A stretch of 36,545 nt of DNA from Deltaproteobacteria bacterium UBA2385 (GTDB lineage Bacteria; Myxococcota_A; UBA796; UBA2385): contig DDSR01000318.1 in NCBI GenBank assembly GCA_002343455.1, positions 1-36,545 of the forward strand, in the 5' to 3' direction. Positions 16,345 through 24,637 of the stretch are shown one piece after another. The notes under the pieces were generated by a model. It was not told where the DNA came from. It saw nothing but the letters and a program-made list of their open reading frames with translations, and ran no database searches. Position 1 is the stretch's first letter. Each line of letters begins with the position of its first letter. The translations under genes and the position numbers were made by a program.

Positions 16345-17864
16345 GGCCGCTGCGCCTGGGCCTGCTCCGCATCGCGCAGGAGACGAACGCCCTCTCGCCC
16401 CTGGCCACGACATTCGAGGACTTCCGGCGCTTCCAGTGGTTGGAGGGCGAGGAGCTCCTCCAGGCGACCTCTGCCCGCGGCGAGGAGGCGCCCGGCTTCC
16501 TCCGCAACGCCGAGCTCAGCGGGATGGTACGAGGCGCTCGCGAGATCGATCCGGGCGTGCAGATCGTCCCCCTCTTCTCGGCCTGGGCGATCCCCGGCGG
16601 CAAGCTGGACCGGACCACCCTGCAGGGTTTTCGCGAGAAGCTCGAAGAGGGCCTGCGGGCCGCCGGGGCGCTGGACGGCCTGCTGGTGTCGATGCACGGC
16701 AGCCTCCAGGCCGAGGGCGAGGACGACCCCGAAGGGCTGCTGCTGGAGCAGGCCCGAACACTGCTAGGTGGCGCCCCCATCGCGGCGACCTTCGATCTGC
16801 ACGGCCAGCTCACCGCCCGGATGGTGCGGGCGACGTCGATATTGCTTGGGTACCAGACCAACCCTCACCGGGACCACTTCGCCCTGGGGCGCAAGGCGGG
16901 AGCGCTGCTGGTACGGACCCTGAAGGGTGAGATCCGCCCGGTCTCGGCCTGGCGCTCGCTGCCGATGGTGCTGGGAGGGGGGACCACCCTGGACTTCCTC
17001 GCCCCGATGCGCGGCGTCTTCGGGCGGATGAAGGCAATGCAGAAGCAGCAGGGGGTCCTGGGCGCCTCGGTCTTCACCTGCCACCTGTGGAACGACGCGC
17101 CCGACCTGGGCTGGGCGACCCATGTCATCACCGACGGCGAGCCCGATCGGGCCGAGGCCCTGGCCCAGGAGCTGGCCGAGCGCTGCTGGGAGGTGCGGCA
17201 CCAGGGACCGCCCGAGCTCCCGGGTCCCGAGGAGGCCATCGACCAGGCCCGGCGAGCGGTCTTCGCGCGCCGCCTGGGCACCGTCTGCATCTCGGACGCC
17301 TCCGATATGGTCGGCGCCGGCGCGGTGGGAGAGAGCACCCTGCTGCTGGGCCCCCTGCTGGAGCAGGCCCGCGATCTGAAGGTGCTGGCCCCGATCCGCG
17401 ACGACCAGGCCCTGGCCTCGATCTGGCAGCAGGCCGAGGGCTCGACCGTGCAGACCACCGTCGGCGGTCGGCTGGCCCCGCAGCTCAGCGCCCCGCTGCC
17501 GATCGAGGGGCGGCTGCGCGTGAAAGCCGAGCTGCCGGCGATCGGGCGGGTCGCCGTGCTCGACCTGGGCCACCTGCAGCTGGTGCTGACACAGGCGCCT
17601 CCGCTGGCAATGAAGCCGTCGTTCTACTCGCTGCTGGGCCTCTCGCCCTGGCGGGCGGACATCTGCGTGGTCAAGAGCCTCTTCCCCTTCCGCCTGTACT
17701 TCCTGCTGCAGAACCGCAAGACGATCTACGCCAAGACCCGCGGCATGACCGACTTCGACGCCTGGAAACACATCCCCCGCCAGGGGCCGGTCCACCCCAA
17801 CGTCCAGCTGGAGACCTGGGAGGCGGAAGATCAACGCCGTCGCGGGCTGGCCCACGACGGGTGA
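16341..17864 (+). CDS. M81-family metallopeptidase (MlrC-like)
   Basis: A 507-aa protein related to MlrC, the zinc enzyme that opens or trims linearised microcystin. The N-terminus has 'LRIAQETNALSPLATTFEDF', then 'MHGSLQAEGEDDPEG' and 'FDLHGQLTARMV...GYQTNPHRDH', which carry the conserved Asp/His metal ligands of the family. The C-terminal part contains 'SDASDMVGAGAVGESTLLL' and 'KSLFPFRLYFL', both usual for M81. Homologues are widespread in organisms that never meet microcystin, so the native substrate is probably another peptide or amide. It overlaps the PLP-lyase gene by ATGA; a joint pathway is possible. A CTAG motif is in frame at 16754-16768. Confidence 0.9.
   Translation: MRPLRLGLLRIAQETNALSPLATTFEDFRRFQWLEGEELLQATSARGEEAPGFLRNAELSGMVRGAREIDPGVQIVPLFSAWAIPGGKLDRTTLQGFREKLEEGLRAAGALDGLLVSMHGSLQAEGEDDPEGLLLEQARTLLGGAPIAATFDLHGQLTARMVRATSILLGYQTNPHRDHFALGRKAGALLVRTLKGEIRPVSAWRSLPMVLGGGTTLDFLAPMRGVFGRMKAMQKQQGVLGASVFTCHLWNDAPDLGWATHVITDGEPDRAEALAQELAERCWEVRHQGPPELPGPEEAIDQARRAVFARRLGTVCISDASDMVGAGAVGESTLLLGPLLEQARDLKVLAPIRDDQALASIWQQAEGSTVQTTVGGRLAPQLSAPLPIEGRLRVKAELPAIGRVAVLDLGHLQLVLTQAPPLAMKPSFYSLLGLSPWRADICVVKSLFPFRLYFLLQNRKTIYAKTRGMTDFDAWKHIPRQGPVHPNVQLETWEAEDQRRRGLAHDG
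16754..16768 (+). repeat. CTAG palindromic motif, copy 10
   Basis: CCGAACACTGCTAGG in the M81 gene, read as CGA-ACA-CTG-CTA-GGT. Confidence 0.55.
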
Positions 17865-17898
17865 AGCGGATACTGTACGCCCGTTCACCGAGGGTGCC

Positions 17899-18396
17899 AT
17901 GGTGGTGCTGGGTATCGACCCTGGAAGCAACGCGACGGGCTGGGCCTTGCTCAGCCGGGTCGCCGGTCGCTACCAGCTTCACGAAGCCGGGGTCATCCGC
18001 GGGCGCGAGGGCCAGGGTCTGGCCGAGCGGCTGCTGCTGATCCATACCGGCCTGATGGAGGTCGTCGGCCGCCTGCAGCCCGACCAGGTCGCGATCGAGG
18101 CCATCTTCAAGCACCGCAGCGCCGAGAGCGCCCTGCGCCTGGGTCACGCCCGGGGGGTGGCCCTGCTGGTGGCCGTCAGCCACGATCTGCCGATCGGCGA
18201 GTACAACCCGATGACGGTCAAGGCCTCGGTCGGCGGCCACGGTCGAGCGGCCAAGGCCGAGATCCAGCGGCTGGTGCAGCGGCTGGTCGGCCTCGAACGC
18301 CCGCTGCCCCAGGACGCCTCCGACGCCGCCGCGATCGCCATCACCCACCTCTCGCAGATGAAGTTCCAGACCCTCGCCCGGGCGGCCTCCCGATGA
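17899..18396 (+). CDS. ruvC: Holliday junction endonuclease RuvC
   Basis: A 165-aa resolvase that cuts Holliday junctions during recombinational repair. Catalytic acidic residues are all present at the family positions: D7 (GIDPGS), E67 (VAIEAIF), D139 and D142 (DASDAAA). Length is close to the E. coli protein. The ATG at 17899 follows GAGGGTGCC, a usable Shine-Dalgarno. It overlaps ruvA by ATGA, giving the common ruvC-ruvA-ruvB order. Confidence 0.97.
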   Translation: MVVLGIDPGSNATGWALLSRVAGRYQLHEAGVIRGREGQGLAERLLLIHTGLMEVVGRLQPDQVAIEAIFKHRSAESALRLGHARGVALLVAVSHDLPIGEYNPMTVKASVGGHGRAAKAEIQRLVQRLVGLERPLPQDASDAAAIAITHLSQMKFQTLARAASR

Positions 18397-18989
18397 TCGC
18401 CCTGCTGCGCGGCCGGATCGCCTCGCGCGAGGCGGACTCCCTGGTGCTCGATGTCCACGGGGTCGGCTACCTCGTCAACGGACCGGCCTCGACCTTCGCC
18501 GCCCTGCCGCTCGATGAAGACGTGCTGCTGCACATCAGCACCATCGTGCGCGAAGACGCCATCACGCTGTACGGCTTCGCCGACCCGACCAGCCGACGCC
18601 TCTTCGACACCCTGCGCGACGTCAACGGCGTCGGGCCGCGCATCGCCGTCGCCCTGCTCTCGACGCTGTCGCCCGGGGCCCTGGCCCAGGCGGTCGAGAC
18701 CGACGACGTCAACGCCCTGGCCAAGGCGCACGGGGTGGGCCGCAAGCTGGCCGCCCGGCTCTGCCTGGAGCTCAAGGGCAAGCTGGCGCTCGACTTCCAG
18801 CCGACCGTGCTCGTCGCGCCCCCACCCCGCAAGCCGACCGACCCCCTGGCCCTGGCCCTGGCCCAGCTCGACTACCGCAAGAGCGATATCGACCGGGCGA
18901 TGGCCGACCCGGCGGTGCCGGGCCCCGATCAGGCCAGCATCGAAGACCGCCTGCGGGCCGCCCTGCGCTCGCTGTCCCGGCAGGGATAA
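18393..18989 (+). CDS. ruvA: Holliday junction DNA-binding protein RuvA
   Basis: A 198-aa protein that forms the tetramer on which RuvB rings assemble. The N-terminal OB fold (MIALLRGRIASREADSLVLD, VHGVGYLV) is followed by the two helix-hairpin-helix motifs (DVNGVGPRIAVALLS and AHGVGRKLAARLCLELK). A proline-rich flexible linker (VLVAPPPRKPTDP) leads to the C-terminal domain that contacts RuvB (LGYRKSDID-like LDYRKSDIDRAM). The start overlaps ruvC; ruvB begins 9 nt after its stop. Confidence 0.97.
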   Translation: MIALLRGRIASREADSLVLDVHGVGYLVNGPASTFAALPLDEDVLLHISTIVREDAITLYGFADPTSRRLFDTLRDVNGVGPRIAVALLSTLSPGALAQAVETDDVNALAKAHGVGRKLAARLCLELKGKLALDFQPTVLVAPPPRKPTDPLALALAQLDYRKSDIDRAMADPAVPGPDQASIEDRLRAALRSLSRQG

Positions 18990-18998
18990 TCCACTCCA

Positions 18999-20003
18999 AT
19001 GCGACGAGAGCTCGACCCCGGCCTGCTGCCGATCGACGTGGCCGATCCGGCCCTGCGGCCCAAGAACCTGGACGAGTACATCGGCCAGCCTCGGCTGGTC
19101 GAGAACCTGCGGGTCTACATCCGCGCCGCCAAGCAGCGCGGGCAGGCCATGGACCATGTCCTGCTCTCGGGCCCGCCGGGCCTGGGCAAGACCAGCCTCG
19201 CCTGGATCATCGCCGAAGAGCTGGGGGTCGAGCTGCGCCCCACCTCGGGCCCGGTGATCGAGAAGAAGGGCGATCTCGCCGCCATCCTGACCAGCGTGCA
19301 GGAGCGCGAGGTCCTGTTCATCGACGAGATCCACCGGCTCAACCGGGCGGTGGAAGAGGTGCTCTACCCCGCGGTCGAGGACTTCCGGGTCGATGTGCTG
19401 CTGGGCCAGGGGCCCGGCGCCCAGTCGGTCAGCCTGCCCCTGCCGCCCTTCACGCTGATCGGCGCGACCACCCGCTCGGGCCTGCTCACCCGCCCCCTGC
19501 GGGACCGCTTCCCGATCCAGTTCACCTTCGACTTCTACTCCCCGTCCGAGCTGGCCGAGATCGTGCGCCGCAGCGCCCGACGGCTCAACCTGGACCTCGA
19601 GGACGGCGCGGCGACCGAGCTGGCCCGGCGCAGCCGGGGAACGCCGCGGGTGGCCAACCGCCTGTTGCGGCGGGTGCGCGACTTCGCCGAGGTCGAGGGC
19701 GACGGGCGCATCGACGTGGCGATGGTCAAGCTGACCCTGCACCGCCTGGAGATCGACGACCATGGGCTGGACACCATCGACCGGCGCCTGCTGCAGACCA
19801 TCGCAGTAAAGTTCGACGGGGGCCCGGTAGGCATCGAGAACCTGGCCACCGCGATCGGCGACGAGGCCGACAACATCGAAGACGTCTACGAGCCCTACCT
19901 GATCCGCATGGGCTTCATCCAGCGCACCCGTCAGGGGCGCATCATCACCAACCTGGGCCGCCTGCACCTGGGGCTGCCCAAGGCCGAGACGACCCTGTTC
20001 TAG
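18999..20003 (+). CDS. ruvB: Holliday junction helicase motor RuvB
   Basis: A 334-aa AAA+ ATPase that drives branch migration with RuvA. '[12 protein letters not shown]' opens the protein. Walker A is GPPGLGKTS (58-66), Walker B FIDEIH (107-112), sensor 1 'LIGATTRSG', arginine finger region 'RPLRDRF', and the C-terminal winged helix carries '[20 protein letters not shown]' and '[18 protein letters not shown]'. The full length and all motifs indicate an active protein. It ends with TAG and is convergent with the DUF2237 gene. Confidence 0.98.
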   Translation: MRRELDPGLLPIDVADPALRPKNLDEYIGQPRLVENLRVYIRAAKQRGQAMDHVLLSGPPGLGKTSLAWIIAEELGVELRPTSGPVIEKKGDLAAILTSVQEREVLFIDEIHRLNRAVEEVLYPAVEDFRVDVLLGQGPGAQSVSLPLPPFTLIGATTRSGLLTRPLRDRFPIQFTFDFYSPSELAEIVRRSARRLNLDLEDGAATELARRSRGTPRVANRLLRRVRDFAEVEGDGRIDVAMVKLTLHRLEIDDHGLDTIDRRLLQTIAVKFDGGPVGIENLATAIGDEADNIEDVYEPYLIRMGFIQRTRQGRIITNLGRLHLGLPKAETTLF

Positions 20004-20012
20004 GTCCTGTCC

Positions 20013-20052
20013 TCAGGCCTCGGCGGCGCTCTGGGCTTCAGGCCTCGGCGGC
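20013..20052. repeat. 15-bp direct repeat spanning a stop codon
   Basis: TCAGGCCTCGGCGGC occurs perfectly at 20013-20027 and 20038-20052. On the minus strand each copy reads GCCGCCGAGGCCTGA, so the last codons plus the stop of the DUF2237 gene exist twice, 25 bp apart. This looks like a small tandem duplication at the 3' end. Confidence 0.7.
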
Positions 20053-20412
20053 CACCGCGTGGGCCATCAGGGCTTCCAGCGGCACGACCTCCAGCACGGA
20101 CTGGTGGGTGCTCTCCAGGACGACCGGGCAGGCCATTCCGGCGTGGAAGGCCTGAAGCCAGCTGCGGGCCACCACGCACCACTGGTCACCCGGCTTCAGC
20201 CCCGGGAACTGGTACTGCGGCACCGGCGTGATCAGGTCGTTGCCCTGGGCCGCCAGGAAGTCCAGGAAGTCCTCGGTCACCTGGGCACAGACCGTGTGCG
20301 AGCCGCGGTCGTTGGCGTCGGTGTTGCAGCAGCCGTCCCGAAACCAGCCGGTCTTGGGGTCATGGCTGCACGGCGCCAGAGGCAGGCCGAGCACGTTGAG
20401 CGATCGGTACAT
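20038..20412 (-). CDS. DUF2237 family protein
   Basis: A 124-aa protein matching DUF2237 over its full length: 'NVLGLPLAPCSHDPKTGWFR', 'DGCCNTDANDRGSHTVCAQV', 'FLDFLAAQGNDL', 'FPGLKPGDQWCVVARSW', 'VVLESTHQSVLEVVPLEAL'. The conserved Cys and His residues suggest a metal or redox site, but no function is established that I know of. It starts 8 nt after the YebC-family stop, with an AGGGG Shine-Dalgarno overlapping that stop region, so the two form an operon. The end is duplicated (see the repeat at 20013-20052). Confidence 0.92.
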   Translation of the reverse strand: MYRSLNVLGLPLAPCSHDPKTGWFRDGCCNTDANDRGSHTVCAQVTEDFLDFLAAQGNDLITPVPQYQFPGLKPGDQWCVVARSWLQAFHAGMACPVVLESTHQSVLEVVPLEALMAHAVAAEA

Positions 20413-20420
20413 GGGGACCC

Positions 20421-21143
20421 CTATTGGAGGTTGTGGAAGACGTGCTGGACGTCGTCGTCCTGCTCGAGGCGGTCGACGAGGGCCAGGACCTCGGTCGCCT
20501 GCTCTTCGCTGAGGGCCACCGTGTTGGTGGCGATGTACTCGATGCCGGTGGACTTGGGCTCGATGCCCTTGTCCTCCAGGGCCCGCTGCAGCTCGCCGAA
20601 GGTCTGGAAGGCGCAGCGCAGGACCAGCAAGGGGTTGCCCTCGTCGTCCTCGCTCTCGCCCAGCTCTTCCAAGCCGTAGTCGATCATCTCCAGCTCGAGC
20701 TCGTCGGCGTCGATGCCTTGCGGGTCCAGGCGGAAGACCCCCATTCGGGTGAAGCCGAAGGCGACGCTGCCGGTGGTGCCGAGGTTGCCGCCGCCCTTCT
20801 TGAAGTGCATCCGCACATTGGCGACCGTGCGGGTCGGGTTGTCGGTGGCCGTGGCGACGAGGACGGCGATGCCGTGCGGGGCGTAGCCCTCGTAGACGAG
20901 CTCCTGGTAGTCCTCGCCCCCCTGACCGGCGGCCCGCTTGATCGCCGACTCGATCTTGTCCTTCGGCATGTTCACCGAGCGCGCGTTCTGGATGGCACGC
21001 CGCAGCGCCGGGTTGTTCTCGGGGGCCTCACCGCCCTGCTTGACGGCGATGGCGATCTCCTTGCCGGCGCGGGTGAAGGCCTTGGCCATGCGATCCCAGC
21101 GCGCGAACATCGTCGCCTTGCGGGTCTCGAAGATGCGTCCCAT
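20421..21143 (-). CDS. yebC: YebC/PmpR-family protein
   Basis: A 240-aa protein of the YebC/TACO1 family. Members act as translation factors that relieve ribosome stalling, and some are described as transcriptional regulators. The N-terminus '[20 protein letters not shown]' is the variant with 'RxFExRKxxxxxRWxxMAK' rather than the usual 'AGHSKWANI'. Next come '[19 protein letters not shown]' and '[23 protein letters not shown]', the family core. ATG 21143 follows AGGAAGCACTC. An upstream in-frame extension has no family resemblance and is rejected. YebC genes often adjoin ruvCAB; here it is convergent with ruvB. Confidence 0.93.
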   Translation of the reverse strand: MGRIFETRKATMFARWDRMAKAFTRAGKEIAIAVKQGGEAPENNPALRRAIQNARSVNMPKDKIESAIKRAAGQGGEDYQELVYEGYAPHGIAVLVATATDNPTRTVANVRMHFKKGGGNLGTTGSVAFGFTRMGVFRLDPQGIDADELELEMIDYGLEELGESEDDEGNPLLVLRCAFQTFGELQRALEDKGIEPKSTGIEYIATNTVALSEEQATEVLALVDRLEQDDDVQHVFHNLQ

Positions 21144-21221
21144 GAGTGCTTCCTGTGCGAGTTCGGGCCAGAGAGGTAGCATGGCGGCGCCCCTCCGTGC
21201 AGGGGGCAGACGGAGGAGCCT

Positions 21222-22166
21222 GTGCGCACCGGACGGAAGCGACCCGTGATCTCGGTGGTGGGCTGGACGAACGCAGGCAAGACCACCCTGGTCGAGCGGC
21301 TGGTGGCCGAGCTCACCGCCCGCGGGTTGGCAATCGGCACGATCAAGGCGACCCACCACGACATCGATCCCGATCCCCCCGGCAAGGACTCCTGGCGGCA
21401 CCGCCGCGCCGGCGCGGTCGAGACCCTGCTGATCGGCCCGCGCCGCTGGGTCCTGACCCGGGAGGGGAACCAGACGGCGCAAGAGGCGCTGGCGCGGCTG
21501 GGCCCGGTCGATCTCGTCGTCGTCGAGGGCCTGCGCGGCGAGCAGCTGCCGAAGATCGAGGTGCTCGATCCCGGCTCGAGCCGCCCATCCCTGGCCGGCA
21601 TCGACCCCCAGGTCGTGCTGGTCGCCGCCGACGTGGACCCCGGCGACCCGGACGTCCCCTGGCGCCACCGCGACGACATCGAAGGCATCGCCGACTTCGT
21701 CCAGCGGCTCCACCAATCAGGGGATCTGATTACGGGAACCACAGGAGGTTCCATGGCCCCACTCCCCCCTGTGTCCCGCTACATGGACACCAACGTCCCC
21801 ACCCTCAACGCGCAGATGGAGATCCTCACCGCGGTCGACTTCTTGATCGCCCGGCACGTCACCGGTGCCCCCGTGGTCGACGCCGAGGGCCGGATGGTCG
21901 GCATCCTGACCGAGAAGGACTGCCTGCGACTGCTGACCATGGGCACCGACGAAGGCGAGGTACCCAACGGCACCGTCTCCGACTTCATGACCGCCGAGGT
22001 CGTGACCATCGGCCCCCGGGTCAACATCTACCACGCCGCCGGGCTGTTCCTGCACCACAACTTCCGGCGCCTGATCGTGGTCGAGGACGGCAAGCTGATC
22101 GGGGCGATCACCCGCTTCGACATCCTGCGCGCCGTCTCCGAGAACCACAAGCTGGTCGGGGGCTGA
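21222..22166 (+). CDS. MobB-type nucleotide-binding protein fused to a CBS-domain pair
   Basis: A 314-aa open frame with GTG start (GGAGG 4-8 nt upstream). Residues 1-177 are a full-length MobB-like P-loop protein: '[20 protein letters not shown]' (Walker A), 'KATHHDID', '[19 protein letters not shown]'. MobB assists guanylation of molybdenum cofactor. Residues about 178-314 are a CBS-domain pair ('[20 protein letters not shown]', '[11 protein letters not shown]', '[12 protein letters not shown]', '[19 protein letters not shown]') that usually senses adenine nucleotides. The junction (about 170-185) contains AGGAGG at 21743-21748 and an in-frame ATG at 21753, so a separate CBS protein may also be made. 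MobB is normally about 175 aa, so the fusion adds a regulatory domain after a complete enzyme. Confidence 0.85.
   Translation: MRTGRKRPVISVVGWTNAGKTTLVERLVAELTARGLAIGTIKATHHDIDPDPPGKDSWRHRRAGAVETLLIGPRRWVLTREGNQTAQEALARLGPVDLVVVEGLRGEQLPKIEVLDPGSSRPSLAGIDPQVVLVAADVDPGDPDVPWRHRDDIEGIADFVQRLHQSGDLITGTTGGSMAPLPPVSRYMDTNVPTLNAQMEILTAVDFLIARHVTGAPVVDAEGRMVGILTEKDCLRLLTMGTDEGEVPNGTVSDFMTAEVVTIGPRVNIYHAAGLFLHHNFRRLIVVEDGKLIGAITRFDILRAVSENHKLVGG
21743..21755 (+). promoter_or_regulatory. Internal Shine-Dalgarno and start codon within the MobB-CBS frame
   Basis: AGGAGG followed 4 nt later by ATG (21753) lies exactly between the MobB and CBS parts, in frame, with no stop between them. It would start a 137-aa CBS-pair protein (21753-22166). 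This is one of the strongest Shine-Dalgarno matches in the window. Confidence 0.6.
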
Positions 22167-22169
22167 GAT

Positions 22170-23213
22170 CTAGTACCCGCAGTCGCCCTCTTCGGGCCCG
22201 GCGTCGGGATCGAGCTCGACCCGCTGGTCGTAGCGCCAGGTGTCCGCGCAAGTCGTCGACCACAGGGCCTTGTCGTAGTCCAGGATGCGGTACCCGGCTC
22301 CGTACTCGCTGGTGTCGACCTGCTCGGCGGGGTCGAATTCCAGCAGCAAGAAGTTGTCCGTGTCGTAGCGGGTGGCGGCGATGACGATGTGTGGGAAGGC
22401 GTTGGCCTCGCCGGCGTCGATCCAGCGGTGGGTGTGCCCGGCCATCATCAGCTCGACGTTGTCGTGCCGTTCGAGGACGGTGCCCAGGTCCGGTCGCTGC
22501 TTGTCGGCCTGCTCGTCGCGCGAGGTGACGAAGATGCCATGGTGGGTCAGGAAGAACGAGGGCAGCCCCATGGAGAGCTGCTCGTCGATGAAGGCGAGCT
22601 GCTCGGCCCCGTAGGAGGAGAAGGAGGTCGCGCAGCGCTCGTCGGACCAGTCCCAGGTAGGGCCGAGCATCCCGTTGCCCAGGATGAAGCGCCAGCCCCG
22701 GATGTCGACGGCCTGGTAGAGGGGCTGGCCGAAGAAGGCCTCGAAGAGCTCGGCTGAGAGGTCCCGCTCGACCCCGATCAGGTGGTCCGAGGTGCCCGTG
22801 ACCAGCTCGGGCGGCTCGCCGCAGTCGACCTCGTAGTCGTGGTTGCCCCAGACGATGTGGACCGGGACCTGAAGCTCGGCCAGGATCTCCTGGGTGAGCG
22901 AGAAGGCGCTGTGCTCCTGCTCGTACCAGGCGGCCTCGCTGGACCAGTAGGGGGCGTGCATCAGGTCGCCCAGGATGAAGAGCGCCTCGGGCGGCGGGTC
23001 GATGGCGTTGACCCGCTCGACCACGCCCCGCAGGCGCTCCGGGGTCTTCATGATGCTCTCGTTGTCGATGCCCTCGGACTCCGAGCAGCACTCGTACTGC
23101 GGGGCCACGACGTGGGTGTCGGCGATGAAGGCCACCCGAAAGGGCTGGGGCGTGGTGCCCGGGTCGGCGCTGTCCTTGGGGGAGGGCGAGCAGGCCAGCG
23201 CGAGGAGGAGCAT
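22170..23213 (-). CDS. Metallophosphoesterase lipoprotein
   Basis: A 347-aa exported phosphoesterase. The N-terminus MLLLALAC ends in a lipobox Cys at residue 8, followed by a Ser/Pro/Asp linker. The calcineurin-like metal ligands follow: IADTHVV, LGDLMH, GNHDY, LTHHGIF and GHTHRW. Several Cys residues (YECCSESEG, DCGEPPE, ERCATSF, TTCADTW, GDCGY) may form disulfides, consistent with a location outside the cytoplasm. The ATG overlaps the purB stop (ATGA). Substrate unknown. It is not closely similar to the cytosolic phosphoesterase at 10660. Confidence 0.9.
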   Translation of the reverse strand: MLLLALACSPSPKDSADPGTTPQPFRVAFIADTHVVAPQYECCSESEGIDNESIMKTPERLRGVVERVNAIDPPPEALFILGDLMHAPYWSSEAAWYEQEHSAFSLTQEILAELQVPVHIVWGNHDYEVDCGEPPELVTGTSDHLIGVERDLSAELFEAFFGQPLYQAVDIRGWRFILGNGMLGPTWDWSDERCATSFSSYGAEQLAFIDEQLSMGLPSFFLTHHGIFVTSRDEQADKQRPDLGTVLERHDNVELMMAGHTHRWIDAGEANAFPHIVIAATRYDTDNFLLLEFDPAEQVDTSEYGAGYRILDYDKALWSTTCADTWRYDQRVELDPDAGPEEGDCGY

Positions 23214-24631
23214 CACAGGATCGGCTCGGGCAGGTACTCGGCAGCCCCGGGGAAGCGCGCCGCCAGGGCCTGAACCCGCTCGGTCACCCGCCGCACCTGG
23301 CGCCCGGCGAGGCCGGTGAAGGCAGTCGGATCGGCGAGGCAAGCCTGGAGCTGGTCGAGGTCGAGCGGGATGCGCCCGTCCGAGGCGAGGCGTGCGAGCA
23401 GGTCGTTGTCGACCCGGCCCTGCCGCAGCTCCAGGGCCACGGCGACGGCGTGCTCCTTGATGGCCTCGTGGGCCTCTTCCCGCCCGGCGCCGGCCTTGAC
23501 GCAGGCCATCAGCACCTTGGTGGTGGCCAGGAAGGGCAGGTTGCGGTCCAGCTCGCGGCGGATGACGGCCGGGTAGACGCCCAGCTCGTCGAGCACGGTC
23601 AGCAGCGCCTGCATCAGGCCGTCGGCGGCGAAGAAGGCCCCCGGCAGGGCTACCCGACGCACGACCGAGCAGGAGACGTCGCCCTCGTTCCACTGGTCCC
23701 CGACCAGGCCGTCGACCATGGTGAGCTGGCCCTTCAGGATGCAGAGGAAGCCGCCGATGCGCTCGCAGGTCCGGGCGTTCATCTTGTGGGGCATGGCCGA
23801 GGAGCCGACCTGGCCCTCCTGGAAGCCCTCGGTCGCCAGCTCCTGCCCGGCCATCAAGCGCAGGGTGCGGGCGAGGTTGGCGGGGCCGGAGGCGAGCTGG
23901 ACCAGGGCGGAGAGGACCTCGAAGTCCAGGCTGCGCGGGTAGACCTGCCCGACGCTGTCCATCCGGGCGGAGAAGCCCAGGTGGCGCATCACCGCCTCCT
24001 CCAGGGCCTCGACCGCGGCCTCGTCCCCCAGCAGGTCCAGCATGTCCTGCTGGGTCCCGACGGGGCCCTTGATGCCGCGCAGCGGGTAGCCCTCGATCAG
24101 CGCGTCCAGGCGCTCGGTGGCGCGCAGCAGCTCCTCGGCGGCGCTGGCGAAGCGCTTGCCGACGGTGGTCGCCTGGGCCGGGACGTTGTGGCTGCGCCCG
24201 GTGAGGACGAGGTCCTGGTGCTGCACCGCGAGGTCGGTCAGCCGAACCAGCGCCGCCACGCTGCGATCCCGCAGCAGGTGCAGGCCCTGGAGGATCTGCA
24301 TCTGCTCGACGTTCTCGGTCAGGTCCCGGCTGGTCATGCCCTTGTGGATCTGCTGCTGGCCGGCCAGGGCGTTGAACTCCTCGATGCGGGCCTTGACGTC
24401 GTGCCGGGTGGTCCGCTCTCGGGCGTCGATCGAGGCGAGGTCGACCTGCTCGACGACGGCCTCGTAGGCGGCCAGGGCCTGGGCGGGCACCGGCAGGCCC
24501 AGCTCGCCCTGGGCACGCAGCACCGCCAGCCAGAGGCGCCGCTCCTGGACGATGCGGGCGCGGGGGGACCAGATCCCCCGCATCGGGGCGCTGGCGTAGC
24601 GGGCGGCGAGCACGTCGGGGATCACACTCAT
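23213..24631 (-). CDS. purB: Adenylosuccinate lyase
   Basis: A 472-aa enzyme of the fumarase/aspartase superfamily. It acts twice in purine synthesis, cleaving SAICAR and adenylosuccinate with release of fumarate. 'VIPDVLAARYAS' at the start, 'HDVKARIEEFN', 'GMTSRDLTEN' (active-site His/Thr region), 'GRSHNVPAQATTVGKRF' and the family signature 'GSSAMPHKMNARTCERI' are all present. I start at ATG 24631, preceded by AGGTGCCC. A GTG at 24637, directly abutting the transporter stop, would add two residues. It overlaps the phosphoesterase lipoprotein by 4 nt. Confidence 0.95.
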   Translation of the reverse strand: MSVIPDVLAARYASAPMRGIWSPRARIVQERRLWLAVLRAQGELGLPVPAQALAAYEAVVEQVDLASIDARERTTRHDVKARIEEFNALAGQQQIHKGMTSRDLTENVEQMQILQGLHLLRDRSVAALVRLTDLAVQHQDLVLTGRSHNVPAQATTVGKRFASAAEELLRATERLDALIEGYPLRGIKGPVGTQQDMLDLLGDEAAVEALEEAVMRHLGFSARMDSVGQVYPRSLDFEVLSALVQLASGPANLARTLRLMAGQELATEGFQEGQVGSSAMPHKMNARTCERIGGFLCILKGQLTMVDGLVGDQWNEGDVSCSVVRRVALPGAFFAADGLMQALLTVLDELGVYPAVIRRELDRNLPFLATTKVLMACVKAGAGREEAHEAIKEHAVAVALELRQGRVDNDLLARLASDGRIPLDLDQLQACLADPTAFTGLAGRQVRRVTERVQALAARFPGAAEYLPEPIL

Positions 24632-24637
24632 GGGCAC

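Noticed and set aside
224..16768. Reading the CTAG motif as intragenic extended -10 promoters (TGCTAGG)
   Set aside because: The sixth base of the would-be -10 is almost never T, no -35 is found at regular spacing, and the left half-site is not explained.
21144..21716. N-terminal extension of the YebC-family frame
   Set aside because: The family N-terminus begins exactly at 21143 with a Shine-Dalgarno, and the extension overlaps the MobB gene in antisense.
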